Both the position numbers and the translations under genes were made by a program. Below, in pieces: positions 6,127 through 12,181 of a stretch of 12,203 nt of DNA (its first letter is position 1; the number at the start of each line of letters is the position of its first letter). The notes below the pieces were generated by a model, which saw nothing but the letters and a program-made list of their open reading frames with translations, searched no databases and had not been told where the DNA came from. The stretch comes from Candidatus Limivicinus faecipullorum (GTDB taxonomy: Bacteria; Bacillota; Clostridia; Oscillospirales; Oscillospiraceae), in the NCBI GenBank assembly GCA_018711755.1, contig DVHY01000199.1, forward strand, positions 1-12,203, given 5' to 3'.

Positions 6127-7154
6127 TTGGCCGCCTCCTTTGCTGCCTTTTTGGCCGCTTTCTCAGCTGCAATGTCCTCTTTGCTGACACCGAACTGATG
6201 GCGGTGGAAGCCCTTGTCAATGGCCCAGGTACACAGGTTCATGATGAGTATGGCATAAGTAACGCCCTCGGGGAAGCCGCCGAAGTAGCGGATGAGCACG
6301 GTCAGCGCGCCGCAGCCTGCGCCGTAGAGCAGCTGGCCGTTGAGGGTGACGGGGCTGGTGGCATAGTCGGTAGCCATGAAGATGGCGCCCATGACCAGGC
6401 CGCCAGCCAGGATGTTATAGAGCATCCACTCCACATTGCCGTAGCCTTCCTTGCCGAAGATGAGGCAGAGCAGGGCCACGGTGCCTATGTAGGAGCCGGG
6501 TATGCGCCAGGAGATGACCTTAGTGATCAGCAGGTAAGCGCCGCCGATGAGCAGGGCCAGGGTGCTCAGCTCTCCGATGCAGCCGGGGATGGTGCCCAGG
6601 AACATGGTCTTGAAGTTGAAGTACTCGGGCATGGCGGTGCCGCCGTACATGTAGGACAGGGGGGTGGCCATGGTGACGCCGTCCACGGAGCCGGTCAGGG
6701 CGCCGGGCACAGCGTACTGGCCCATGATGGCCGCATAGGAGGCCAGCAGGAAAGCACGGCCTGCCAGGGCGGGGTTGAGGAAGTTCTTGCCGATGCCGCC
6801 GTAGAGCTGCTTTACCACCACTATGGCAAAGAAGCTGCCGATGACCGGGAGCCACCAGGGTGCCGTGGGGGGCAGGACCATAGCCAGCAGCAATCCGGTG
6901 AGGGCGGCGGACAGATCGCCGATGGAGTTGGATTTCTTCATCAGCTTCCGGTAGCCCCACTCGAAGAACACGGCGGAGGCCATGGACACCAGAGCCAGCA
7001 CCAGAGGATAAACGCCGAACTGCCACACGGCCACAGCCAGAGCGGGCAGCAGGGCCAGAATGACGTTGAGCATTATGCGCTTGGTGTCGGTGTTGGTCCT
7101 GACCTGGGGCTGATACGCCACGTCAAGCACGATTCTATCTTTATTTTCGGTCAT
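6123..7154 (-). CDS. rnfD: Rnf complex membrane subunit RnfD, covalent FMN carrier
   Basis: A 343-residue multi-helix membrane protein homologous to NqrB. Conserved segments are GGIGKNFLNPALAGRAFL (119-136) and DGVTMATPL (158-166), where Thr161 is the residue expected to bind FMN covalently, and FMATDYATSP towards the C-terminal third. RnfD with RnfG forms the flavin path across the membrane and is implicated in ion translocation. The C-terminal tail is alanine/lysine rich (about 327-343). It starts in a 4-nt ATGA overlap with rnfC and ends in a 4-nt overlap with rnfG, so translation is likely coupled. Confidence 0.96.
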   Translation of the reverse strand: MTENKDRIVLDVAYQPQVRTNTDTKRIMLNVILALLPALAVAVWQFGVYPLVLALVSMASAVFFEWGYRKLMKKSNSIGDLSAALTGLLLAMVLPPTAPWWLPVIGSFFAIVVVKQLYGGIGKNFLNPALAGRAFLLASYAAIMGQYAVPGALTGSVDGVTMATPLSYMYGGTAMPEYFNFKTMFLGTIPGCIGELSTLALLIGGAYLLITKVISWRIPGSYIGTVALLCLIFGKEGYGNVEWMLYNILAGGLVMGAIFMATDYATSPVTLNGQLLYGAGCGALTVLIRYFGGFPEGVTYAILIMNLCTWAIDKGFHRHQFGVSKEDIAAEKAAKKAAKEAAK

Positions 7155-8503
7155 TTCCGTGCCTCCTTTGCCGCCGCTTCAGCCTCGGCCTTGGCCTTTT
7201 CCTTGGCAGAACGCACCTGGAACTTAACCTTGGCGGTCTTGAAGGCGTGGGTCAGAGGCATTCTGGCGGGGCAGTTGTAAGAACAGCTGCCGCACTCGAA
7301 GCAGTCCGTAACGTGATATTTCTCCATGTTTTCAAAGTCGTTTTTGGAATAGTACATGTACATGAACACCGGCTCCAGATTCATGGGGCAGACGGTGATG
7401 CACTTGCCGCAGCGGATGCAGGTGGGCTCTTCCACGTTCTTGTCCTCTTCCTCGGTGAAGAAGAGCACGCCGGCGGTGCCCTTTATAACGGGGGCGTCGA
7501 AGTTGGTGGCGCATATGCCCATCATGGGTCCGCCCAGGACTATCTTCCTGGGGGTCTTCACGAAGCCGCCGCACTGCTCTGCGATATGTCTGAAGGGGGT
7601 GCCCACCCGGGTCAGGGCGTTGACGGGCGCCTTCAGGGCGCTGCCGCCGTAGGTGACTATACGCTCGATGACGCTCTTGCCCTCATAGCAGGCCTGATAG
7701 ATGGCGTAGCAGGTGCGGGTGCTGATGACGTTGCAGCCCACGCCGGAGGGCAGCCCGCCGGGCTTGACTTCCCGGCCGGTGATGGCCTTGACCTGCATTT
7801 TCTCGCCGCCCTGAGGGTACTTCACCGCCTCGGGGATTATCTCCACGCCGTACTTGGCCGGGTCGAGAGAATTCAGCAGGTCTATGGCGTCCTGCTTGTT
7901 TACCTCTATGCCGTAGTAGGCCTTGTCCACACAGTTGGCTATACGGGCCAGCTCTATGCCCTTGAGCAGCTGGGTGGGGAAATTGAGCATGGTGAGATGG
8001 TCGCCGTTGAGGTAGGGCTCGCACTCGGCGCCGTTTATTATCAGCTTGTCCACCTTGCCGATGCCGCCTCTTATCTTCACGGCGGTGGGGAACATTGCGC
8101 CGCCCATGCCCACTACGCCGGCTTCCCGGATGCGCTCCAGTATGGCGTCGGGGTCTTTCAGCTGCTCCTCGGTGAGAGGGGGCAGCAGCTCAGGGGTATC
8201 CTGAAAGTCATTTTCTATGACCACGGACATTATCATATCCCCCAGGGGATGGGGCCGGGGTTCCACCGCCACCACCTTGCCGGAGACCGGGGAGTGTACG
8301 GGGGCGGAGACAGGGACCGGGTTCTCGCCGATTTTCTGATACATCTTCACGCTGTCCCCCACCTTCACCAAAGGCTGGCAGGGAGCGCCTATGTGCTGTA
8401 TCATGGGTATCACGACCTGGGAGGGCGGCGTTATGACGGTCACGGGAACTTCCGGAGCCTTCATATAATTGGGGTGTACGCCGCCTTTAAAAGTATGGGA
8501 CAT
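7151..8503 (-). CDS. rnfC: Rnf complex subunit RnfC, NADH-binding flavo-iron-sulfur protein
   Basis: A 450-residue peripheral cytoplasmic subunit that reduces NAD+ (or oxidises NADH), resembling the NuoF flavoprotein of complex I. It begins with TFKGGVHP, then shows the glycine-rich nucleotide/FMN segment GVVGMGGAMFPT (129-140), NGAECEPYLNGD (157-168) and YPQGGEK (229-235), and near the C-terminus two [4Fe-4S] motifs: CIRCGKCITVC (362-372) and CFECGSCSYNC (401-411). The tail from about 430 is lysine/alanine/glutamate rich. I chose the ATG at 8503: GAGG lies 8 nt upstream of it, whereas the in-frame GTG at 8512 overlaps that ribosome binding site. First gene of rnfCDGEAB, the order seen in Acetobacterium and Clostridium. 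Confidence 0.95.
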   Translation of the reverse strand: MSHTFKGGVHPNYMKAPEVPVTVITPPSQVVIPMIQHIGAPCQPLVKVGDSVKMYQKIGENPVPVSAPVHSPVSGKVVAVEPRPHPLGDMIMSVVIENDFQDTPELLPPLTEEQLKDPDAILERIREAGVVGMGGAMFPTAVKIRGGIGKVDKLIINGAECEPYLNGDHLTMLNFPTQLLKGIELARIANCVDKAYYGIEVNKQDAIDLLNSLDPAKYGVEIIPEAVKYPQGGEKMQVKAITGREVKPGGLPSGVGCNVISTRTCYAIYQACYEGKSVIERIVTYGGSALKAPVNALTRVGTPFRHIAEQCGGFVKTPRKIVLGGPMMGICATNFDAPVIKGTAGVLFFTEEEDKNVEEPTCIRCGKCITVCPMNLEPVFMYMYYSKNDFENMEKYHVTDCFECGSCSYNCPARMPLTHAFKTAKVKFQVRSAKEKAKAEAEAAAKEARK

Positions 8504-8546
8504 AAGCTTCACCTCTTCAAAATTTGCCCTAGTCTTACATCAAGAG

Positions 8547-8614
8547 ATTGTATCACATCCGGTCATAAATTGTCTATATTTTTTGGTATAAAGATTGTCT
8601 TTTTTACTGGTCAA
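8547..8614 (-). promoter_or_regulatory. Promoter region of the rnf operon (two candidate promoters)
   Basis: On the minus strand two candidates stand one behind the other. P1 has TAGACA (8571-8576), 18 bp, TACAAT (8547-8552), with a start near 8540 and a leader of about 37 nt. P2 has TTGACC (8609-8614), 18 bp, TATACC (8585-8590), with a start near 8578. P1 has the better -10 and P2 the better -35. Both lie in an AT-rich stretch containing repeated GACAAT sequences. Confidence 0.6.
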
Positions 8615-8632
8615 GTTTGTAACAATCCCGTC

Positions 8633-8657
8633 AACATCTTGTCAATGACAAGATGTT
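8633..8657. promoter_or_regulatory. 25-bp perfect palindrome upstream of rnf, candidate operator
   Basis: AACATCTTGTCA (8633-8644) and TGACAAGATGTT (8646-8657) are exact inverse complements around a single A. The centre is about 67 bp upstream of the P2 start and about 105 bp upstream of the P1 start of rnf, positions compatible with an activator. As RNA it could also fold into a 10-bp hairpin with a 5-nt loop followed by TTTT, but no gene ends just upstream on the plus strand, so a DNA-binding site is more likely. The regulator is not identified. Confidence 0.6.
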
Positions 8658-8797
8658 TTACATTAATTTCCAATTATCGTTTGTTTGTTCATTTGTATGC
8701 AACATTTTATTTGGGGATAATTTCCACATGGTCAATTACGCTCAGCCCCTGTCCCGGGGCTCCCGCATCCTTCTGCGCCGGTTTTTGACAAGAAAAG
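8658..8797. other. Remainder of the rnf / flavodiiron intergenic region
   Basis: No gene is visible. The stretch 8658-8740 is AT-rich and shows nothing further I can assign. At 8744-8761 AGCCCC and GGGGCT can pair around a 6-nt loop, a small hairpin without a T-run on either strand. The flavodiiron terminator follows at 8798. Confidence 0.5.
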
Positions 8798-8839
8798 GCC
8801 CCGCCTTTCAAAGGGCAGAACTGCTTTGAAAGGCGGGGC
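8784..8839 (-). terminator. Intrinsic terminator of the flavodiiron gene
   Basis: Two 16-base arms (8798-8813 and 8824-8839, GCCCCGCCTTTCAAAG and its exact complement) enclose a 10-nt loop, 29 nt after the flavodiiron stop codon. On the minus strand the stem is followed by CTTTTCTTGTC, a T-rich tail. The strength of this hairpin separates the flavodiiron transcript from rnf, although both point the same way. Confidence 0.9.
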
Positions 8840-8868
8840 GCAGCATGGGCTCCGGGCCCGGGCTATGC

Positions 8869-10074
8869 TCAGGCGAGTACGTCCGCAGCTATGGTGTCGG
8901 CCAGGGCGTCCAGCTGGGCCAGCTGGTCCTGGGCCAGGGAAGATTTGACGGTGATGGGCTCACCTATGAACTGGGTGTTCTTCAGCCCGGAGAGCATATC
9001 CCTCATCTGTTTGCCGCTGGTGGGAGCCCAGCTGCCGTTTTCTATGAAGGCTATCTTGCGGCCCTGGAGATTGTGGTTTGCGATGTCGTGGAGCAGGTTC
9101 TCCATGGTGACGAATACGCCGGCGTTATAGGTGGTGGCGGCGAAGACCAGGTGGCTGCATCGGAAAGCGTCGGAGAGGATATAGCTGGCGGGGGTGACGG
9201 AGGTGTCGTACATGCGCACCCGCACTCCCCTCTCCCAGAGCTTCACGGCCAGGATGTTGGCGGCGTTCTCCGTGTGGCCGTAGACAGAGGCGTAGGCCAA
9301 CAGGACGCTCTTCTCCTCCGGGGCATAGCTGCTCCACAGCAGGTACTTCTCCAGGAAGCTGCCGAAGCCCTCCCGCCACACGGGACCGTGGAGGGGGCAG
9401 ACTATGGCGATGTCCAGTCCGGCGGCCTTTTTCAGGGCGCTCTGGACCTGGGGGCCGTATTTGCCCACGATGTTGGTGTAGTAGCGCCGGGCCTCGTCCA
9501 GATAGTCGGCCATAAAGTCGCTCTCGTCGGCAAAGATGCGGCCGTTGAGGGCGCCGAAGGTGCCGAAGGCGTCGGCGGAAAAGAGTATCTTCTCCGTCTT
9601 GTCGTAGCTCATCATCACCTCAGGCCAGTGGACCATGGGGGCCATAACGAAAGTGAATTCGTGGCGTCCGGAGGAGAAGCTGTCCCCCTCTTTCACGGTG
9701 TCTATCCGGGAGCTCAGGTCTATTCCCCGGAAGAACTGGGAGAGCATGGTCTTTATCTTGTCGTTGCAGATGATGCGGGTCTCGGGATGGCGGAGCATGA
9801 GGGACTCCACCGTGGCCGCATGGTCCGGCTCCATGTGAGAGATCACCAGGTGATCCAGCTGCCGGTCCCCCAAGGCGTAGGCCAGGTTTTCAAAGAAGGT
9901 CTCATAAACGGCCTTGTCCACAGTGTCGAAGAGCACGGTCTTTTCATCCAGCAGCAGATAGGAATTGTAGGACACCCCGTCGGGCACTCCGTAAACTCCC
10001 TCAAAGCAGGCCAGACGCCGGTCGTCAGCGCCTACCCAGATAAGATCGTCCATTACTTTTCTGGTGCAATGCAT
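8869..10074 (-). CDS. Flavodiiron protein (class A, FprA type), O2/NO reductase
   Basis: A 401-residue cytosolic two-domain protein, the length of minimal class A flavodiiron proteins. The N-terminal metallo-beta-lactamase-like domain (about 1-250) shows diiron ligands in HMEPDH (His80, Glu82, Asp84, with His85), His149 in VHWPE, Asp168 in FSADAF and His229 in CPLHGP. The C-terminal flavodoxin domain (about 255-400) has the FMN phosphate loop ASVYGHTEN (262-270). Such proteins reduce O2 to water or NO to N2O with electrons from rubredoxin or related donors, protecting anaerobes. The ATG at 10074 is preferred because GGAGG sits 9 nt upstream; the in-frame ATG at 10092 lies only about 4 nt after the predicted transcript start. 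No rubredoxin is fused or adjacent. Divergent from the Crp-like gene. Whether it prefers O2 or NO cannot be told. Confidence 0.94.
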   Translation of the reverse strand: MHCTRKVMDDLIWVGADDRRLACFEGVYGVPDGVSYNSYLLLDEKTVLFDTVDKAVYETFFENLAYALGDRQLDHLVISHMEPDHAATVESLMLRHPETRIICNDKIKTMLSQFFRGIDLSSRIDTVKEGDSFSSGRHEFTFVMAPMVHWPEVMMSYDKTEKILFSADAFGTFGALNGRIFADESDFMADYLDEARRYYTNIVGKYGPQVQSALKKAAGLDIAIVCPLHGPVWREGFGSFLEKYLLWSSYAPEEKSVLLAYASVYGHTENAANILAVKLWERGVRVRMYDTSVTPASYILSDAFRCSHLVFAATTYNAGVFVTMENLLHDIANHNLQGRKIAFIENGSWAPTSGKQMRDMLSGLKNTQFIGEPITVKSSLAQDQLAQLDALADTIAADVLA

Positions 10075-10102
10075 ATCTCTGAACCTCCACATAGTTGTCA
10101 GA

Positions 10103-10111
10103 ATTATATCA
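10103..10111 (-). promoter_or_regulatory. Promoter (-10) of the flavodiiron gene
   Basis: On the minus strand an extended -10, TGATATAAT (TATAAT at 10103-10108 preceded by TGA), predicts a start near 10096 and a leader of about 22 nt to the ATG at 10074. A further TATAAT lies slightly upstream in the same AT-rich tract. No clear -35 box is visible, which fits extended -10 promoters or activator-dependent ones. Confidence 0.65.
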
Positions 10112-10163
10112 TATATTATATTTTATTTCTTATGAATCGGCTGTGGCCTACGCAACAGTTTTG

Positions 10164-10172
10164 TGCTATAAT
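10164..10172 (+). promoter_or_regulatory. Promoter (-10) of the Crp-like regulator gene
   Basis: TGCTATAAT at 10164-10172 is a perfect -10 with the extended TG element; the start should be near 10179, leaving a leader of about 29 nt with GGAGG at 10194-10198. The best -35 position (TGGCCT, 10144-10149 region) is poor. Confidence 0.7.
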
Positions 10173-10207
10173 TCTGATATACTCTATAAACAGGGAGGCC
10201 GCCGGGA

Positions 10208-10849
10208 ATGAATGAGATACAGCTTTTTGAGGGCATCAGCCGGGAGAGTCTGGAGGCCATGCTCTCCTGCTTCAAACCGGAGAAGCGCAGCTTCAAGAAG
10301 GGGGAGACCATCCTGGTCTACTCCTCCAGCCTGAAATATCTCTGCGTGCTCACCTCGGGCCGGGCCCACCTCTACTGCATGGACAGCGAGGGGGAATACG
10401 CCCTGCTGGAGCAATACGGTCCAAACGACATTTTTGGGGAGGTCTTCGCCATGCCCTACGGGGACCTGGGCTATGCCGTGGAGGCGGACAGCGACTGCCG
10501 GGTGATGTTCATCCCCTTCGACTGTATCTACGGCCGCTGTCCCAGGGCCTGCCAGCACCACAGCCAGCTCACCCGCAATCTCTTCGAGCTGTCGGCCAGG
10601 AAGGCCCAGAGCCTGTCGGTGCGCATAAACATGATAAGCAAGCGTTCTCTGCGGCGCAAGCTCAGCGCCTATTTCGAATATCTCAGCGACCTGGCGGGCA
10701 GCCGCAGTTTCCAGCTGGACCAGAGCTTTTCCCAGCTGGCCAGCTATCTCTGCGCCGACCGCACCAGCATGATGCGGGAGCTGAGGAACATGTGCAACGA
10801 GGGACTTATAAGCCGCAAGGGCAGGGACATCACCCTGCTGAGCATATAA
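10208..10849 (+). CDS. Crp/Fnr-family transcriptional regulator
   Basis: A 213-residue protein with the family's usual architecture: a cyclic-nucleotide-binding-like beta-barrel (about 5-115, with the FGEVFAM turn at 76-82), a long dimerisation helix (about 118-145) and a C-terminal winged helix-turn-helix (about 146-213), whose probable recognition helix lies in ADRTSMMRELRNM (183-195). Canonical cAMP-binding Arg-Ser after the GE motif is absent (the sequence runs GEVFAMPYGDLGYAV), so cAMP is unlikely as ligand. Nine cysteines are present, including Cys97, Cys106, Cys111 and Cys115 clustered at the junction of sensor domain and dimer helix; a metal, haem, Fe-S or thiol-based sensor is possible but unproven. 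GGAGG lies 9 nt before the ATG. It is divergent from the flavodiiron gene and probably co-transcribed with the next gene. I infer control of the neighbouring promoters. Confidence 0.9.
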   Translation: MNEIQLFEGISRESLEAMLSCFKPEKRSFKKGETILVYSSSLKYLCVLTSGRAHLYCMDSEGEYALLEQYGPNDIFGEVFAMPYGDLGYAVEADSDCRVMFIPFDCIYGRCPRACQHHSQLTRNLFELSARKAQSLSVRINMISKRSLRRKLSAYFEYLSDLAGSRSFQLDQSFSQLASYLCADRTSMMRELRNMCNEGLISRKGRDITLLSI

Positions 10850-10876
10850 AAATCTACAGCAGACAGGGGGAACATT

Positions 10877-11260
10877 ATGGCAGATAAAAAATTTGCGGGT
10901 ATCAACGGCCCCGTGGGCGGCCCGGAACTGGCCGCCGACTATGAGTCCGCCAAGGTCTTCGACAAGGTGAAGGTGGGCAGACTTGGAGTCTACTACCGGG
11001 ACGGCTTCAAAATACGCTTCATGGACTACAGCCTCTTGGAGCGGGTCTTCATCCGCATCCAGGAGGTCAACGGCCGCATGTGCTGCGGCAGCACCATCTT
11101 CGCCTATTTCCGGCTGGTGTTCGTAGCCGGCGGCCGGGAGATAGGCGACGCCATATCCGAAAACGAGCAGGCCATGGACCAGGCCCTGGCCCTGATAAAG
11201 GAGCTGGCCCCCGCCTCCCTGGCCATTGGCGTGGAGGAGAAAGCCCCGGCCCGGAGCTGA
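10877..11260 (+). CDS. Uncharacterised protein, 127 residues, co-transcribed with the Crp-like regulator
   Basis: I do not recognise a named family, though the internal sequence looks conserved rather than random. It is a small soluble protein without signal peptide or membrane segment. The centre (about 25-95) appears strand-rich and carries distinctive stretches: KVFDKVKVGRLGVYYRDGFK (27-46, with a tyrosine pair), FIRIQEVNGRMCCG (58-71) with vicinal Cys69-Cys70, and AYFRLVFVAGGREIGDAIS. A helix rich in Ala/Leu (about 97-112) follows, and the last 15 residues look disordered. AGGGGG lies a few bases before the ATG. The gene starts 27 nt after the Crp-like gene with no terminator between, and ends at a strong hairpin, so a two-gene operon is likely. 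The paired cysteines next to a cysteine-rich regulator suggest, but do not show, a redox or metal role. Confidence 0.85.
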   Translation: MADKKFAGINGPVGGPELAADYESAKVFDKVKVGRLGVYYRDGFKIRFMDYSLLERVFIRIQEVNGRMCCGSTIFAYFRLVFVAGGREIGDAISENEQAMDQALALIKELAPASLAIGVEEKAPARS

Positions 11261-11276
11261 GGGCCGGAAAACATTC

Positions 11277-11314
11277 AAAGCCCCCGGCGCAGCAAAAGCT
11301 GCGCCGGGGGCTTT
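11277..11314. terminator. Bidirectional terminator between the 127-residue protein gene and degV-like gene
   Basis: A 16-bp perfect stem (11277-11292 with 11299-11314; AAAGCCCCCGGCGCAG and its complement) closes on a 6-nt loop. It lies 16 nt after one stop codon and 27 nt after the other, in convergent orientation. The U-tracts are short on both sides (CTTTGTTCCTT on plus, CTTTGAATGTTTT on minus), but the stem is very stable. Confidence 0.88.
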
Positions 11315-11341
11315 GTTCCTTCCGTATCCGCAATGGGGCTT

Positions 11342-12181
11342 TCAGGCCTCTCCGTCCTCAAAGGCCGCCATTATGCAGCCCTTTTCCCCGTAAAATGTGC
11401 ACAGGCCGGTAAAGGGCATGATGCTGCTGTCCGTCTGGGGCCAGCTGCCCTTTATCATGTTCTGCAGCTCCTTTGCCCCGCTGTCATTGAAGCAATGGGC
11501 AATGCGCAGCTTGCCTCCGGCATAGCCGTGAACTTCCATCTCCCGCACGATTGCCTGGAGGGCTTTGGCCTGTCCCCGGCACTTGTGCAGCTGCTCCAGA
11601 GTCCCCTCGTCGCTGGCCCGGCCCATGATGCGTATGCCCAGCACTCCCACGGTCTTTGCCGCCAGGGGGCTTATGCGTCCGTTCTTGGCCAGATTGTCCA
11701 CGCTCTCCAGCATGAACATGAGATGGGTGTGCTTCATATATTCCCGGATGCGCCTGTCTATCTCCTCAAAGTCCAGGCCCAGGCCGATAAGCTCACGGAG
11801 CTTCTCCATAATGAGCACCAGCTCCGGGCCTGCCGAGAGGCTGTCAAGACAGCTGACTCGTCTGCCGGGGTAAGTCTGCTCATAGACTTCCTTGGCCTGC
11901 ACGCAGGCATTGTAGCAGCCGGAAAGGCTGCTGGTTATGGCCAGGGCAAAGACTCTCTCCCCCTGGCCGAAAGCCTCCAGCCACTCCCCCACATTGGGGC
12001 AGGCGGTGCCGGAGCGGCCCTTGTACGCCGCCAGCTCCTCCAGCATCAGAGCGCAGTCCAGCTTTTCGTCGTCCACGTATTCCTTTTTGTCGGTGACTAT
12101 CTTCAAAGGCACGCTGGCAAAATCCACCCCGGGAAAACGGAGAAGATTGCAGGAGGAATCCACGGCTATTCTGTAATTCAT
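11342..12181 (-). CDS. DegV family protein (fatty-acid-binding, FakB-like), atypical subgroup
   Basis: A 279-residue protein of normal DegV length. DegV/FakB proteins bind a fatty acid between two alpha/beta domains and, with the kinase FakA, present it for phosphorylation. Visible family marks: DSSCN (8-12), SVPLKI (23-28), TACPN (59-63, where TSQPS is usual), AITSSLSGCYNA (81-92), SLSAG (114-118), and LESVDNLAKNGRIS (158-171) with the conserved Arg169. The C-terminal motif that is usually HxGPG reads GLCTFYGEKG (259-268), so the usual histidine is missing. This departs from well-studied FakB at both ligand-head-group positions. No fakA gene is visible. The ATG at 12181 has GAGG 7 nt upstream; the promoter is probably outside the window. 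Family secure, ligand and function uncertain. Confidence 0.9.
   Translation of the reverse strand: MNYRIAVDSSCNLLRFPGVDFASVPLKIVTDKKEYVDDEKLDCALMLEELAAYKGRSGTACPNVGEWLEAFGQGERVFALAITSSLSGCYNACVQAKEVYEQTYPGRRVSCLDSLSAGPELVLIMEKLRELIGLGLDFEEIDRRIREYMKHTHLMFMLESVDNLAKNGRISPLAAKTVGVLGIRIMGRASDEGTLEQLHKCRGQAKALQAIVREMEVHGYAGGKLRIAHCFNDSGAKELQNMIKGSWPQTDSSIMPFTGLCTFYGEKGCIMAAFEDGEA

Larger units (their letters stand above)
10098..10177. repeat. 11-bp inverted repeat spanning both divergent promoters
   Basis: TCAGAATTATA at 10098-10108 is exactly repeated in inverse orientation as TATAATTCTGA at 10167-10177, so the flavodiiron and Crp-like genes have identical -10 boxes plus the following five bases. 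The arms are 58 nt apart. This may be chance similarity of promoter elements or a shared regulator footprint near the start sites. Confidence 0.6.

Noticed and set aside
8504..8512. rnfC start at GTG 8512
   Set aside because: The GTG overlaps the ribosome binding site GAGGTG; the ATG at 8503 has proper spacing and matches family N-termini.
8617..8625. TTGTAACAA as a Rex (NADH-sensing) operator
   Set aside because: It is only 9 bp and lacks the TTGTTAA-N4-TTAACAA spacing I know for Rex sites.
6198..8788. Long plus-strand open frames of 360 and 513 residues opposite rnfD and rnfC
   Set aside because: Antisense shadows of genes with unmistakable Rnf motifs; the longer one also runs through the rnf promoter region.
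8504..8793. A riboswitch or leader RNA upstream of rnf
   Set aside because: The likely leader is under 80 nt from either candidate promoter, and I see no conserved aptamer-like pairing or attenuator before rnfC.
10075..10092. Flavodiiron start at the upstream ATG (10092)
   Set aside because: It lies about 4 nt from the predicted transcript start, and the GGAGG ribosome binding site is downstream of it, correctly spaced for 10074.
8845..10215. A 456-residue plus-strand open frame opposite the flavodiiron gene
   Set aside because: It is antisense to a gene with a complete diiron and FMN motif set, and it crosses the AT-rich divergent promoter.
10184..11278. A 364-residue minus-strand open frame opposite the Crp-like and 127-residue genes
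   Set aside because: The plus-strand genes have ribosome binding sites, promoter and family features; this frame has none.
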